NCBI RefSeq assembly: GCF_000260135.1
Contig: NZ_JH651384.1
Span: 313,693-377,692, forward strand
Length of the DNA stretch: 64,000 nt
Source: Thiothrix nivea DSM 5205
GTDB taxonomy: Bacteria; Pseudomonadota; Gammaproteobacteria; Thiotrichales; Thiotrichaceae
Direction: 5' to 3'
The position numbers were made by a program, and so were the translations under genes. The notes under the pieces were generated by a model. The model was not told the DNA's origin, searched no databases, and saw only the letters and a program-made list of their open reading frames with translations. Positions 46,815 through 56,956 of the stretch are shown piece after piece (the first letter of the stretch is position 1; each line of letters starts with the position of its first letter).

Positions 46815-47309
46815 ATGCGGCATGTAATTTCCATCCTGATGGAGAATGAGGCTGGCGCGTTGTCGCGCGTGGCCGGATTATTCTCTGCCCGTGGCTATAA
46901 TATTGAATCCCTGACGGTTGCGCCCACTGAGGATGCAACCCTGTCGCGCATGACCTTGGTGACGCGCGGTAGCGAGGAAATTGTCGAACAGATCGTCAAG
47001 CAGTTACACAAGCTGATTGACGTGGTGAAGGTCATGGATCTTTACCAGAACTCGCATATCGAACGCGAAATGATGTTCATCAAGGTGGCTGTGGACAAGA
47101 ACTCCGCCTGCGAAGGGGTTAAACGCCTCGCGGATATTTTCCGTGGCAACATCATCGACGTGACTGACAAGATGTATACGATCGAGCTGACCGGCGACCG
47201 TAGCAAGCTGGATGCTTTCGTCAACGCGCTGAAGGAATTCCGCATCGTGGAAGTGGTGCGTTCCGGCAGCATGGGCATTGCGCGCGGCGAAACAGCTTTA
47301 CGTGTTTAA
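46815..47309 (+). CDS. ilvN: acetolactate synthase regulatory subunit
   Basis: This 164-residue ACT-domain protein starts MRHVISILMENEAGALSRVA with GLFSARGYNIESLTVAPTED. The C-terminal half is RLADIFRGNIIDVTDKMYTI. It gives the catalytic subunit Val feedback control and full activity. It lies eight bases after ilvB and 30 before ilvC, so this is one operon. Confidence 0.96.
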   Translation: MRHVISILMENEAGALSRVAGLFSARGYNIESLTVAPTEDATLSRMTLVTRGSEEIVEQIVKQLHKLIDVVKVMDLYQNSHIEREMMFIKVAVDKNSACEGVKRLADIFRGNIIDVTDKMYTIELTGDRSKLDAFVNALKEFRIVEVVRSGSMGIARGETALRV

Positions 47310-47330
47310 TAAAGTATTTGATTGATTTAA

Positions 47331-48356
<1,026 letters not shown>

Positions 48357-48370
48357 TCAAGCCGGGAGGA

Positions 48371-48386
48371 GGGGAGAAGCCTCCCC
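48371..48386 (+). terminator. weak terminator candidate after ilvC
   Basis: GGGGAG and CTCCCC flank AAGC, giving a short six-base stem. No T run follows, so this is a poor intrinsic terminator. It is noted because no better structure occurs before the convergent aminotransferase gene. Confidence 0.3.
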
Positions 48387-48436
48387 CCTTCCCAATCCTT
48401 GTTCCCGCACGCGGCGGCAAGTCGCTTTCTTGGGTG

Positions 48437-49618
48437 TTACTCTGCGAATACTGCTTTGGCGGCAGCCACAGCCACGCCGGACTTGATCGGCGCACGCATG
48501 TCGGACAGCACCGCATCCAGCGCACCCAGACAGTTGAGCACGTTTTTCTGGTTGCTGGTGGAACCCATGAGGCCGATACGCCAGATTTTCCCGGCTAGCG
48601 CGCCCAGACCCGCACCAATTTCCAGGCTGTAACGGTTGAGCAGCTCAGCACGCACGGCAGCTTCGTCCACGCCTTCTGGAATGGTGACTGAGTTCAGTTG
48701 CGGCAAGCGGTAAGCTTCATCTACCACGAACTGCAAGCCCATTGCCTCGACCCCAGCCTTCAGTGCCTGATGGTTGTGGGCGTGGCGCGCCCAGGCGTTT
48801 TCCAGCCCTTCTTCCTGTAACATTACCAGGGATTCATGGAAAGCATACAGGGTGTTGATCGGCGCAGTGTGGTGGTAGGCGCGTTTGGCCCCACCGCCCC
48901 AGTAACCCATCACCAGGTTCATGTCCATGAACCAGCTTTGCACCTTGCTTTGGCGGTTCTTGATGCGTTCCACGGCGCGGGGGCCGAAACTGACCGGGGA
49001 AATGCCGGGGACGCAGGACAAGCACTTTTGCGTGCCGGAATAGATGGCGTCGATTTCCCATTCGTCGACCTTGAGGGGCGTGCCACCGAGTGAGGTGACG
49101 GCATCGACGATGGTCAGGCAATCGTGGTCATGCGCCAGTTTCACCAGGGTTTGCGCGTCGGATTGCGCGCCGGTGGAAGTTTCTGCGTGCACGAAGGCAA
49201 CCAGCTTGGCGTCATGATGGGTCTTCAGGGCATCTTCCACCTTGTTGGGGTCAACCGGCTTGCCCCAGTCGTCCATCACCATGATGGGGGTTGCGCCGCA
49301 ACGCTCGACGTTTTCCTTCATGCGCCCGCCGAATACGCCGTTCTGGCACACGATTACCTTGTCGCCTGGTTCCACCAAGTTGACGAAACAGGTTTCCATC
49401 CCTGCTGAGCCTGGTGCGGAAACCGGCATGGTCAGCTCGTTTTTGGTCTGGAAGGCGTATTGCAGCATCCCCTTGACATCATCCATCATGCCGACAAATG
49501 CAGGGTCGAGGTGGCCAATGGTAGGGCGCGCCATGGCTTCCAGCACACGTGGGCTGACATCGGAAGGGCCAGGCCCCATCAGGGTGCGGACAGGCGGGTG
49601 AAAAGATTTTGCAGTCAT
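48437..49618 (-). CDS. alanine/serine-glyoxylate-type aminotransferase (class V)
   Basis: This 393-residue PLP enzyme begins MTAKSFHPPVRTLMGPGPSD, the family start with GPGP. The PLP Lys is in IYSGTQKCLSCVPGISPVSF, and the phosphate-binding SAPGSAGMETCFVNL and Asp in TIVDAVTSLGG are visible. Family members move amino groups to glyoxylate or pyruvate; the substrate cannot be read here. GTG 49630 is an alternative start. It converges with ilvC. Confidence 0.9.
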   Translation of the reverse strand: MTAKSFHPPVRTLMGPGPSDVSPRVLEAMARPTIGHLDPAFVGMMDDVKGMLQYAFQTKNELTMPVSAPGSAGMETCFVNLVEPGDKVIVCQNGVFGGRMKENVERCGATPIMVMDDWGKPVDPNKVEDALKTHHDAKLVAFVHAETSTGAQSDAQTLVKLAHDHDCLTIVDAVTSLGGTPLKVDEWEIDAIYSGTQKCLSCVPGISPVSFGPRAVERIKNRQSKVQSWFMDMNLVMGYWGGGAKRAYHHTAPINTLYAFHESLVMLQEEGLENAWARHAHNHQALKAGVEAMGLQFVVDEAYRLPQLNSVTIPEGVDEAAVRAELLNRYSLEIGAGLGALAGKIWRIGLMGSTSNQKNVLNCLGALDAVLSDMRAPIKSGVAVAAAKAVFAE

Positions 49619-49665
49619 GCGTCGGGTCACTCTTTATCTCGGCAAAAACGGGATGATACTACGGG

Positions 49666-49731
49666 AAAGGGCGTATGCAATACGCCCCTACAGCGGGTGT
49701 GCCATGTAGGGGCGTATTGCATACGCCCTTT
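49666..49731. repeat. GTAGGGGCGTATTGCATACGCCC palindromic repeat, copy 2
   Basis: Exact 26-base inverted arms (49666-49691 and 49706-49731) enclose a 14-base spacer. The arms match the 16816-16880 copy over 23-24 bases, while the spacer differs. It fills the gap between the helicase stop and the aminotransferase gene and could end the helicase transcript. Confidence 0.88.
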
Positions 49732-49739
49732 TTCGGGGG

Positions 49740-52631
49740 CTAACTTGAGTCTTGTATCTTGTGTAACTCCTGCTCGCAGAGGATTTTCAGCATGGCCAGC
49801 GCTTCGTTCAACAACGCACCACGCACTTGCTGGAGTTGCTGTTTGATATGTTCGCGGCCATCATCCAGCCACTGGTCCCAGGATTGCTGCTCCTCATTAT
49901 CCCACCAGTCGGGTGTGTTTTTAGGCTGATAGGCCAGCTTGTCGAGATTCAGCAGATCGTAAATATTCACCCATTCGCTTTCCACGCGCAGCATCAGGGT
50001 TGGGTTGAACAGGTAGTGGCCATGCCTGACACGGTAGAATAGCTTGCGGTTGTAAGGGTCAGGGCGGTACATCTCATTTTTGGCAAATATGCCGGAAATA
50101 TAGGCGCGCTGCTTACGCTGCGATGTCAACACTTCCGCTGGGAAATGGGTGATGGCGTCGATGATGTCCTGGCTACAATAACCGCCTTTGCCCATCACAT
50201 TGACTGGCAGAACCCGGTAGAACAGTGCAATCATCAGGTTGAGGAGGAAAAATTCCATGCTGCGCTTGTCCAGCTTTTGCAACTTGCCATCAATCTGGAT
50301 GCTGAGGCTGTCGGGTTCCAGCAGGCTGTAAATGTCAGCGAGGTGCTGGCGGGCGTATTTTTCATCTTTGCTGGCTTGCTGGAGCGCAATCTGGAAGGCG
50401 GTAAAGCCGTTGTTGTTGGTCAGCCCGGTATCCGCGTCGCGTGCCGTCAATTCTTCCACCAGTACGGCATTGCCCAGCCAGGCAGCCACCATCAGCGGCG
50501 TCTGGTTGAACGGGTTGCGGAAATCCACCCCGAGGCGGTTGATCTGGTTGCGCAAGGCCAACGGGTTTTTGGCCATGTAGGGCAGGTAGTATTTCTGCTG
50601 GAGTTGCTTGATGCCATGGGCCGGATGCCGCGCCGGTTTGAAGTTGGCCAGCCGCAGGTCGCGCAAGAAATAGCGGTCTTCGTACACCAGTGCGTATTCA
50701 AACAGGGCGAGGCGGGCTTTGCGGTCGCCTTGCCGGATGGCTTGCTGGTGAAGATGCGCAAGCGATTCGTCACGATAAACCGGCCAGTCAGGCGCTTGTT
50801 GCTGGAGGATTTCGCGGCGGATGCGTTCGGCCTGTTCCTGTTTGCCCTGTAATTCGAGCTTGTGGGCTTCGCGTTGCCATTCTTCCAGGCTGGAATCCTG
50901 GCTATCGAGATTGAGGGTATCCAGCGCGTCGCGCAGGCCAATCAGATCCAGCAGGCGTTGTTTGGGGTTGGCTTCGATCCAGTACAGGTTGCGCACCGCG
51001 CGGGTGAGGGCGACGTACAGTGCATTGATGTAAAACTTGTAGATTTCCAGCGACTTGTCGGTCTTGTCCTTGGCACGGGCATAGCGCAATTCGTCCTGCT
51101 GCAAATCTTCGTGCTTAACCCCATGACTGATTTCGCGGAAACGCTTGTCTTCGTCGCTGAGGAAGTTGTAGAGGATGATATTGTCGTATTCCAGCCCCTT
51201 GGCTTCCTGGATGGAAAACACCAGCGGGGTATTGAAATGCCGTTGGGCGGCTGCTTTCTGTTCCGCGTGCATCACCACGACGGCAAAGCGGGTGGAAGCG
51301 CGGGTCTTGGCGTCAAGTTCGCGGCGGATGTTGTCGCAGTCTTGCAGGAACAGCACTTCGCCTTGCACATGGCCGTTACTGTGCACCAGATAATTGCTTT
51401 CGCGGTCAATGGAGCTGAAGCGGGCATTTTTCAACAGCAGGATGCGGTTGGCCAGCTCCGTCACCTGTGGCGCGTTGCGGTAATTGGTGTGCAGGATGCA
51501 CACCATACCGGTGTCCGCCTGTAATTCCCCATGGGTAAAGAACAGGCTTTTGAGCTTGCTCCAGGAAAAGAAATTGGGGTGGACGATCTGGTTGGAATCG
51601 CCGCATAGCACGAAGCCGCTGGGGTTGCGCAGTGCTTTCAGGATCAGATAAAGCTGGATGTTGGTGAAATCCTGCACCTCATCGACCACCACGAAGTCGT
51701 AACGCGGGTTGATTTTTTGTAGGTATTGGTGGCTGAGGATGTTGCTGTCATATAGGCGCTGTTCCTGCAAGAACACCAGATAGCGGGTGAAAATGTCGTA
51801 GACCAGCGGGCGTTCATCCTCCGGAAAAATCGACTGGCGCACGCCGAGGTTGAGGTATTCCCCCCGCTCCAGATAAGCAGCTTCGACCGAAGGGCCGGTC
51901 AGCACACCACGGAATTCCTCGAACAGTTTATGTGCATCCTTGATGGCAAGGCGCGGTAGACGGCTGAGCCAGTCGGCAAAATGACGGAAGTTTACAGGCT
52001 TGCCGTTCGGTATTTGGATACTTTCCAGAAATTCGTCGAAGGACAGGAAATCGACCTGCTGGTGCGGGTTGACGTACTGGTGGGCGTAGTACAGGTCGCG
52101 GGAATTTTTCACCAGATACGGCGAAAGTGTCACGTACAGCACGTCGCCACGGCAGCCCTTGAGTTTTTCCAGCGTCAGTGCGGTTTTGCCACTACCTGCC
52201 GAACCGATGATGACCAGTGGCGGCTCCAGCGCGTAAACGGCCTGCTGGTTTTTATCAAAGGAAATTACCTTGTCGAGCAGGTTGAAGCGTGGGTGTGCCG
52301 CGTTGACGTAAGCCAGCACCGGCGGGTTGGCGGGCGCTTCCTCCAATGGGGGGATTTTGTCTTCGTCCACCGTCGTGCCGTGGCGCAGGAAACGTGAACC
52401 GGCGTAGTCGTGGCTTTCCAGGTATTCCAGCACCAGTGCGTAGCGTTCGCCGTTATGCCGGTAGAACGATAGCAGCAGGCGGTCGCTGCGGTTAAGGCGC
52501 GCGCGGTAAAGGTTGTCGCCGATTTTTTTGACATCCGCCGATTTAAGGTCGTCGGCTTCCATGAAACTGCGCCATTTGGCGAAGCCATTGATGATGTCGG
52601 GGTCGAGTTCGTTATACAACAGAATTTGCAT
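49740..52631 (-). CDS. RelE-like/UvrD-type helicase/ankyrin fusion protein
   Basis: This 963-residue protein has three parts. Residues 1-80 (ADVKKIGDNLYRARLNRSD, then RLLLSFYRHNGERYALVL) look like a RelE/ParE-superfamily toxin fold. Residues 135-560 form a superfamily 1A helicase: Walker A VIIGSAGSGKTALTL (143-150), Walker B YDFVVVDEVQDFTNIQ, CGDSNQIVHPNFFSW, ILHTNYRNAPQVTELAN, QEAKGLEYDNIILY and YVALTRAVRNLYWI. Near residue 709 are ankyrin-like repeats (NQTPLMVAAWLGNAVLVEEL, then NNGFTAFQIALQQA). It may act in DNA repair or defence; no partner gene is adjacent. Confidence 0.8.
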   Translation of the reverse strand: MQILLYNELDPDIINGFAKWRSFMEADDLKSADVKKIGDNLYRARLNRSDRLLLSFYRHNGERYALVLEYLESHDYAGSRFLRHGTTVDEDKIPPLEEAPANPPVLAYVNAAHPRFNLLDKVISFDKNQQAVYALEPPLVIIGSAGSGKTALTLEKLKGCRGDVLYVTLSPYLVKNSRDLYYAHQYVNPHQQVDFLSFDEFLESIQIPNGKPVNFRHFADWLSRLPRLAIKDAHKLFEEFRGVLTGPSVEAAYLERGEYLNLGVRQSIFPEDERPLVYDIFTRYLVFLQEQRLYDSNILSHQYLQKINPRYDFVVVDEVQDFTNIQLYLILKALRNPSGFVLCGDSNQIVHPNFFSWSKLKSLFFTHGELQADTGMVCILHTNYRNAPQVTELANRILLLKNARFSSIDRESNYLVHSNGHVQGEVLFLQDCDNIRRELDAKTRASTRFAVVVMHAEQKAAAQRHFNTPLVFSIQEAKGLEYDNIILYNFLSDEDKRFREISHGVKHEDLQQDELRYARAKDKTDKSLEIYKFYINALYVALTRAVRNLYWIEANPKQRLLDLIGLRDALDTLNLDSQDSSLEEWQREAHKLELQGKQEQAERIRREILQQQAPDWPVYRDESLAHLHQQAIRQGDRKARLALFEYALVYEDRYFLRDLRLANFKPARHPAHGIKQLQQKYYLPYMAKNPLALRNQINRLGVDFRNPFNQTPLMVAAWLGNAVLVEELTARDADTGLTNNNGFTAFQIALQQASKDEKYARQHLADIYSLLEPDSLSIQIDGKLQKLDKRSMEFFLLNLMIALFYRVLPVNVMGKGGYCSQDIIDAITHFPAEVLTSQRKQRAYISGIFAKNEMYRPDPYNRKLFYRVRHGHYLFNPTLMLRVESEWVNIYDLLNLDKLAYQPKNTPDWWDNEEQQSWDQWLDDGREHIKQQLQQVRGALLNEALAMLKILCEQELHKIQDSS

Positions 52632-52777
52632 GGCGCTATTGTGGCGTAAGGCGTGGCATTCTGGCGAATACAGCCAATCTATGCTGGCAGCAAGGTTTGA
52701 ATCCCGCCCGGCGTGAACCTGTCCTATAGTCTGTGGTCAAACCTGACCAAACTACGTTCAACAATAAGGAGGTTGCC

Positions 52778-53605
52778 ATGCTTCGCCATGCCACCCTATG
52801 GCTTGTCAGTCTGTTCATGATACTTGCCTCTACCAGCGCGCCCGCAGGCCAGTCCGTGCGTGAAAACCTGATTGCGGCGGCAGATGCCAAAGCCAGTGGC
52901 GAATACGCCTTTGCCCGTTGCCGCGATTTGAAGGGCAAACCCTTCGACGCTAAAGGCAAGAAAACCGCCCTGATCGTTGGCGACAGCTACGCCTGCGACC
53001 TGGTAAATGCCATCGAAGAAAATGCTTATCTGCGAGACTACCAAATAAGCCTGCGCTATATCCCTTATGACTGCCAAACGGTCATAGGGAAGGGGGCAGT
53101 CGGCCTCATCGCGGCCAAGGACAAGGCATTTTGCGCAGATCCCAACCATGCTGACAGTCTGCAACGCGCCCAGGAGCAGATCCAGCAAGCCGATCTGGTG
53201 ATCTTTGCCTCGCGCTGGAAACCGGCGGTGGCAGATGGCTTGCCCAGCACCCTGGGGCAATTAGGCCTGAGGCCGCAACAGAAAGTGGTGGTGGTCGGCA
53301 ACAAGTTTTTCGGCAAAATTGCGGCGCAGAAATATTTACGGATGGCGGATGATGAACTGAAAACCCTGCGCAATAAGGTCAATCCTGTTGAAGCCAAGAC
53401 CATCAACGAGAAACTGGCCAAACAACTGGGCAAGGATGTGTTGTTCGTAAACCCGCACCAGTTGCTGTGTGGGGATGAAGCCAGTTGCCCGCTGTTCACC
53501 CCTGACCTGCAACTGATTTCCTACGACGGCAGGCATCTGACCCAGGCGGGCGCGCGCCATGTCGGCAAGGTTTTGTTCGGGAACTCGGCGTTGGGGAAAA
53601 TGTGA
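52778..53605 (+). CDS. exported SGNH-type hydrolase/acyltransferase-like protein
   Basis: This 275-residue protein starts MLRHATLWLVSLFMILASTS with a signal peptide ending APA-G. KTALIVGDSYACDLV holds the catalytic Ser of block I (GDS, Ser70), and SYDGRHLTQAGARHVGK holds the Asp/His pair. It resembles the SGNH domain at the end of OafA/YrhL O-acyltransferases, but without the membrane part. It may add or remove an acyl group on a surface sugar. ATG 52778 follows AAGGAGG with ideal spacing. Confidence 0.8.
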   Translation: MLRHATLWLVSLFMILASTSAPAGQSVRENLIAAADAKASGEYAFARCRDLKGKPFDAKGKKTALIVGDSYACDLVNAIEENAYLRDYQISLRYIPYDCQTVIGKGAVGLIAAKDKAFCADPNHADSLQRAQEQIQQADLVIFASRWKPAVADGLPSTLGQLGLRPQQKVVVVGNKFFGKIAAQKYLRMADDELKTLRNKVNPVEAKTINEKLAKQLGKDVLFVNPHQLLCGDEASCPLFTPDLQLISYDGRHLTQAGARHVGKVLFGNSALGKM

Positions 53606-53691
53606 GGGCGAATCCACATTTCCTGCATGACCTTTGCACCTGATTCGGGCAGAATCGGCGGCTTTGATGCAAGGATACGATTGCCACCCTT

Positions 53692-55248
53692 ATGAGCCGC
53701 CTGCTGCGTTCCAGCGCTGTGATCAGCGCCATGACCATGGTTTCCCGTGTACTGGGTTTGCTGCGCGACATGATTGTTGCCCGCTATTTCCCGGTCGACG
53801 GGGCGACGGATGCATTTTATGTTGCCTTCCGCATCCCCAACCTGCTGCGCCGCCTGTTTGCCGAGGGGGCATTTTCGCTGGCTTTCGTGCCGGTGCTGTC
53901 GGAATACAAGGAAAAGCAGGATAGGGAAACCCTCAAGGATTTGCTTGACCATGTGGCCGGTTATCTGGGCTTGATCCTGCTGGTGATTACGGTGGTTGGC
54001 GTGGTGGCCGCGCCGGTGGTGATGTGGGTTTTCGCGCCGGGGTTTGATGCCAAACCGGAGGCGCGTCCGGAGTTGGCGGTGCAGATGTTACGGATTACCT
54101 TTCCCTACATCCTGTTCATTTCGCTGACGGCGTTTGTTAGTGGCATCCTCAACACTTTCCACAAGTTCGCTATTCCGGCACTGACGCCTGCGTTGCTGAA
54201 TGTGGTGATGATTGCGGCGGCTATTTGGGGGGCACCGTATTTTGATGAACCCATTCTGGTGCTGGCGTGGGGCGTATTTTTCGCCGGGATCGCGCAATTG
54301 GTGTTCCAGTTGCCAACGTTGGCACGGCTGGGGTTGTTACCGCGTTTCCGCATCCGCAAAGGGCATGAGGGTGTCAGCCGCATCATGAAGCTGATGATAC
54401 CGACCCTATTCGGTTCCTCGATTGCGCAGTTGAACCTGCTGATCAATACCTTGCTGGCGTCCTTCCTCGCGGTGGGCAGCATTTCCTGGCTGTATTACTC
54501 CGACCGCTTTGTGGAATTGCCGCTGGCGATTGTCGGGGTGGCGCTGGGAACGGTGATCCTGCCCAAGCTGTCGAGTGACCATGCGAAAGCGGATGCTGCG
54601 CAATTCCGTCACACCATGGACTGGGCGTTGCGGATGGGCTTGCTGATTTCCATTCCCGCCACTTTGGGGCTGATGCTGTTAGCGGAACCGATCTTGGCGA
54701 CGGTGATGATGCATGGCGCGTATGGCTGGAAAGATGTGCAGATGTCGGCCATGAGCCTGACAACCTACTCCTTCGGCCTGAGCGCCTTTATTCTGGTGAA
54801 AGTACTTGCCCCTGGGTTCTATTCCCGGCAGGATACCAAAACGCCGGTGAAAATCGGTGTCATTTCAATTGTTTCCAATATGTTATTAAACATGTTAATT
54901 GTATTGCCCTGGCATTTTTCCGGCACGCCCGGCCCCCATGCAGGGTTGGCGCTGGCCACGGCGCTGGCGGGTTATGTGAATGCAGGGTTGCTGTTTTACA
55001 ACCTGCACAAGCAGCAAATTTTCGACCCGGAAAAAGGCTGGGGGGCATTTTTGCTAAAAATCACCCTGGCGTGTTTAGTCATGGGTGGCTTGATCTGGCT
55101 GGTTTCGCCGACGGATGCCTGGTGGCAGACAGCGGCGGTATGGCCAAAAATCGGCTGGCTGCTGGGGCTGATTGTGCTGGCACTGGTCAGCTATTTCGCG
55201 ACCCTGCGCTTACTGGGAATGTCGTTTAAACAGATGTTGGGACGTTAG
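53692..55248 (+). CDS. murJ: lipid II flippase
   Basis: This 518-residue MviN-family MOP protein has 14 predicted helices. It begins MSRLLRSSAVISAMTMVSRV with GLLRDMIVARYFPVDGATDA. The IPNLLRRLFAEGAFSLAFVP signature holds conserved Arg residues that line the cavity. It flips peptidoglycan lipid II across the inner membrane. No strong ribosome-binding site precedes ATG 53692. Confidence 0.95.
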   Translation: MSRLLRSSAVISAMTMVSRVLGLLRDMIVARYFPVDGATDAFYVAFRIPNLLRRLFAEGAFSLAFVPVLSEYKEKQDRETLKDLLDHVAGYLGLILLVITVVGVVAAPVVMWVFAPGFDAKPEARPELAVQMLRITFPYILFISLTAFVSGILNTFHKFAIPALTPALLNVVMIAAAIWGAPYFDEPILVLAWGVFFAGIAQLVFQLPTLARLGLLPRFRIRKGHEGVSRIMKLMIPTLFGSSIAQLNLLINTLLASFLAVGSISWLYYSDRFVELPLAIVGVALGTVILPKLSSDHAKADAAQFRHTMDWALRMGLLISIPATLGLMLLAEPILATVMMHGAYGWKDVQMSAMSLTTYSFGLSAFILVKVLAPGFYSRQDTKTPVKIGVISIVSNMLLNMLIVLPWHFSGTPGPHAGLALATALAGYVNAGLLFYNLHKQQIFDPEKGWGAFLLKITLACLVMGGLIWLVSPTDAWWQTAAVWPKIGWLLGLIVLALVSYFATLRLLGMSFKQMLGR

Positions 55249-55327
55249 TGCGGCATTGTTTGCTACACTGCGTACCTTGGCTTACTCAAAATAAAATCTA
55301 CATGCAATCATTCAGGAGCTTCTCCTC

Positions 55328-56950
55328 ATGAAAAAATTATTGTTGTCCGCCCCGGTCGTGTTGTTAGTCGCGTGGGGTGGGGCTAGCTGGTTTATCGGCC
55401 AGCAAACAGAGGCATCCATCAAACAGTTCCTCGACCAGCAAAATCAGGCATCTGCCCGTAGTGGTTTGCACCAGGAACTGGTCAGTTATGAAAAAGGGTT
55501 ATTGAGTTCCAAAGCCATCACCAAAATGACCTTTGATGCGCCTCCTTTCAATGAGTGGGTGGGTGAAGTGCAAGTTATAAATAGCATCCAGAATGGGCCA
55601 GTCTTTTTCGGTGGCGGTAGCCCGTTACAGTTCGGCTCTGCCCGCGTCGACACCCAATTGGATATGGATTCGCTGGATGAAGAAAAACGCCAGTGGCTGA
55701 CCACCGCTTTTGAAGGCAAACCGCCGGTGGAAGGGCATACCGTGCTCGGTTTTGGCGGTAATGCTGACTATGACTTCACCATCAACCCCATGAAGGTGGA
55801 TAATGGCGCAACCATTGTGACTGACGCCATTACCATGCAAGGTTCCAGTACCAGCACCGCTGACATGCAAGGCACGATCAGCATTACAGCAGGCAAGGTG
55901 GAAATTAGGGATGACGCTTCCCAGATCAGCATTCCGTCCGCGCAACTGGAAGGTGAAGTCACCGGCATGGTCGGCGGGCAGGCGCTGGGCAATTTCGACC
56001 TCAAGGTTCCGGGTGTTTCCATTCTTGCAGCAGGTACAACCGTGCCGACCACCTTTGACCTTGCCATGCAGACTGGCAGCGATGTGAAAGACAATGAACT
56101 AGCCGGTAAGCTCACTATGCAGGCCAGCAATATCCAGGGCGTGGAAGACGCGCTCAGCAAGCTGGATTTCAGCATGGATATGGCCGGGCTGGATGTGGCC
56201 GGGCTGGAAGAACTGGGCAAGTTGCAAGCTGATATGCAAAGCCACCAGAACCAGATGGTCTGGAACGCCGATGCCATGGAAACCCCCGAAGGCCAGCAAA
56301 AGCAACAGGAACTGATGGAAAAAATCAACCAGACCGCCGAACGGGTCATGCAAGTCGCTTTCGGCAAGGTACTGAAAACCAACAAGAGCCACTTGCATAG
56401 CGTGCTGAAAGCGGAAAGTGCCAAAGGCGGGATCAATGCAGACATTGACCTGACCTACACGGGCGAAGGCGTTCCCTCACTGATGGAACTTGCCACTTAC
56501 ACCCCCAACGATTGGGGTCAAATGCTCAAGGGCAAGATCGCACTGGACGCCGACAAGGCCATGTTGCCGGAAGGCTTCGACATGCTGGTGATGCCATACG
56601 AGGAGCAGGGGCTGATTAAAATGGAAGGCGGCAAACTCAAGAGCGACATCGAACTGGCGGGTGAAAACGTCACCCTCAACGGCAAGTCAATGCCTTTTGC
56701 TGATTTGATGCAAATGCTTGCCCCGCAAGGTACGGGCATAGAAGGCGGCGACCCGGACATGGGCATCCCTGAAGACCTGATGCAGAAGATCGAGCAGGAA
56801 GGTCTGACACCAGAAGTCATCCAGTTGCTGGAAGAAAGTGATGATGTGCCACGCGAAACGGTTGAAATGCTCAGGCAATTACAGCAAATTCAGCAAGACG
56901 TGCAGGACGGCAAGATGCCGGAAGAAGACCAAAAGGGTACACAGGAGTAA
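55328..56950 (+). CDS. YdgA-family (DUF945) exported protein
   Basis: This 540-residue protein has an N-terminal signal or anchor (MKKLLLSAPVVLLVAWGGAS) and a long hydrophilic, beta-rich region. LVSYEKGLLSSKAITKMTFD and TVLGFGGNADYDFTINPMKV match DUF945/YdgA. Late acidic repeats follow (EQEGLTPEVIQLLEESDDVP). It probably stays in the periplasm, held by the N-terminus; the role is unknown. ATG 55328 follows AGGAGC. Confidence 0.8.
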   Translation: MKKLLLSAPVVLLVAWGGASWFIGQQTEASIKQFLDQQNQASARSGLHQELVSYEKGLLSSKAITKMTFDAPPFNEWVGEVQVINSIQNGPVFFGGGSPLQFGSARVDTQLDMDSLDEEKRQWLTTAFEGKPPVEGHTVLGFGGNADYDFTINPMKVDNGATIVTDAITMQGSSTSTADMQGTISITAGKVEIRDDASQISIPSAQLEGEVTGMVGGQALGNFDLKVPGVSILAAGTTVPTTFDLAMQTGSDVKDNELAGKLTMQASNIQGVEDALSKLDFSMDMAGLDVAGLEELGKLQADMQSHQNQMVWNADAMETPEGQQKQQELMEKINQTAERVMQVAFGKVLKTNKSHLHSVLKAESAKGGINADIDLTYTGEGVPSLMELATYTPNDWGQMLKGKIALDADKAMLPEGFDMLVMPYEEQGLIKMEGGKLKSDIELAGENVTLNGKSMPFADLMQMLAPQGTGIEGGDPDMGIPEDLMQKIEQEGLTPEVIQLLEESDDVPRETVEMLRQLQQIQQDVQDGKMPEEDQKGTQE

Positions 56951-56956
56951 ATAACG

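Noticed and set aside
44944-46938. 664-residue ORF on the minus strand
   Set aside because: Antisense to ilvB, which has complete conserved motifs; His/Gln-rich composition typical of a shadow frame.
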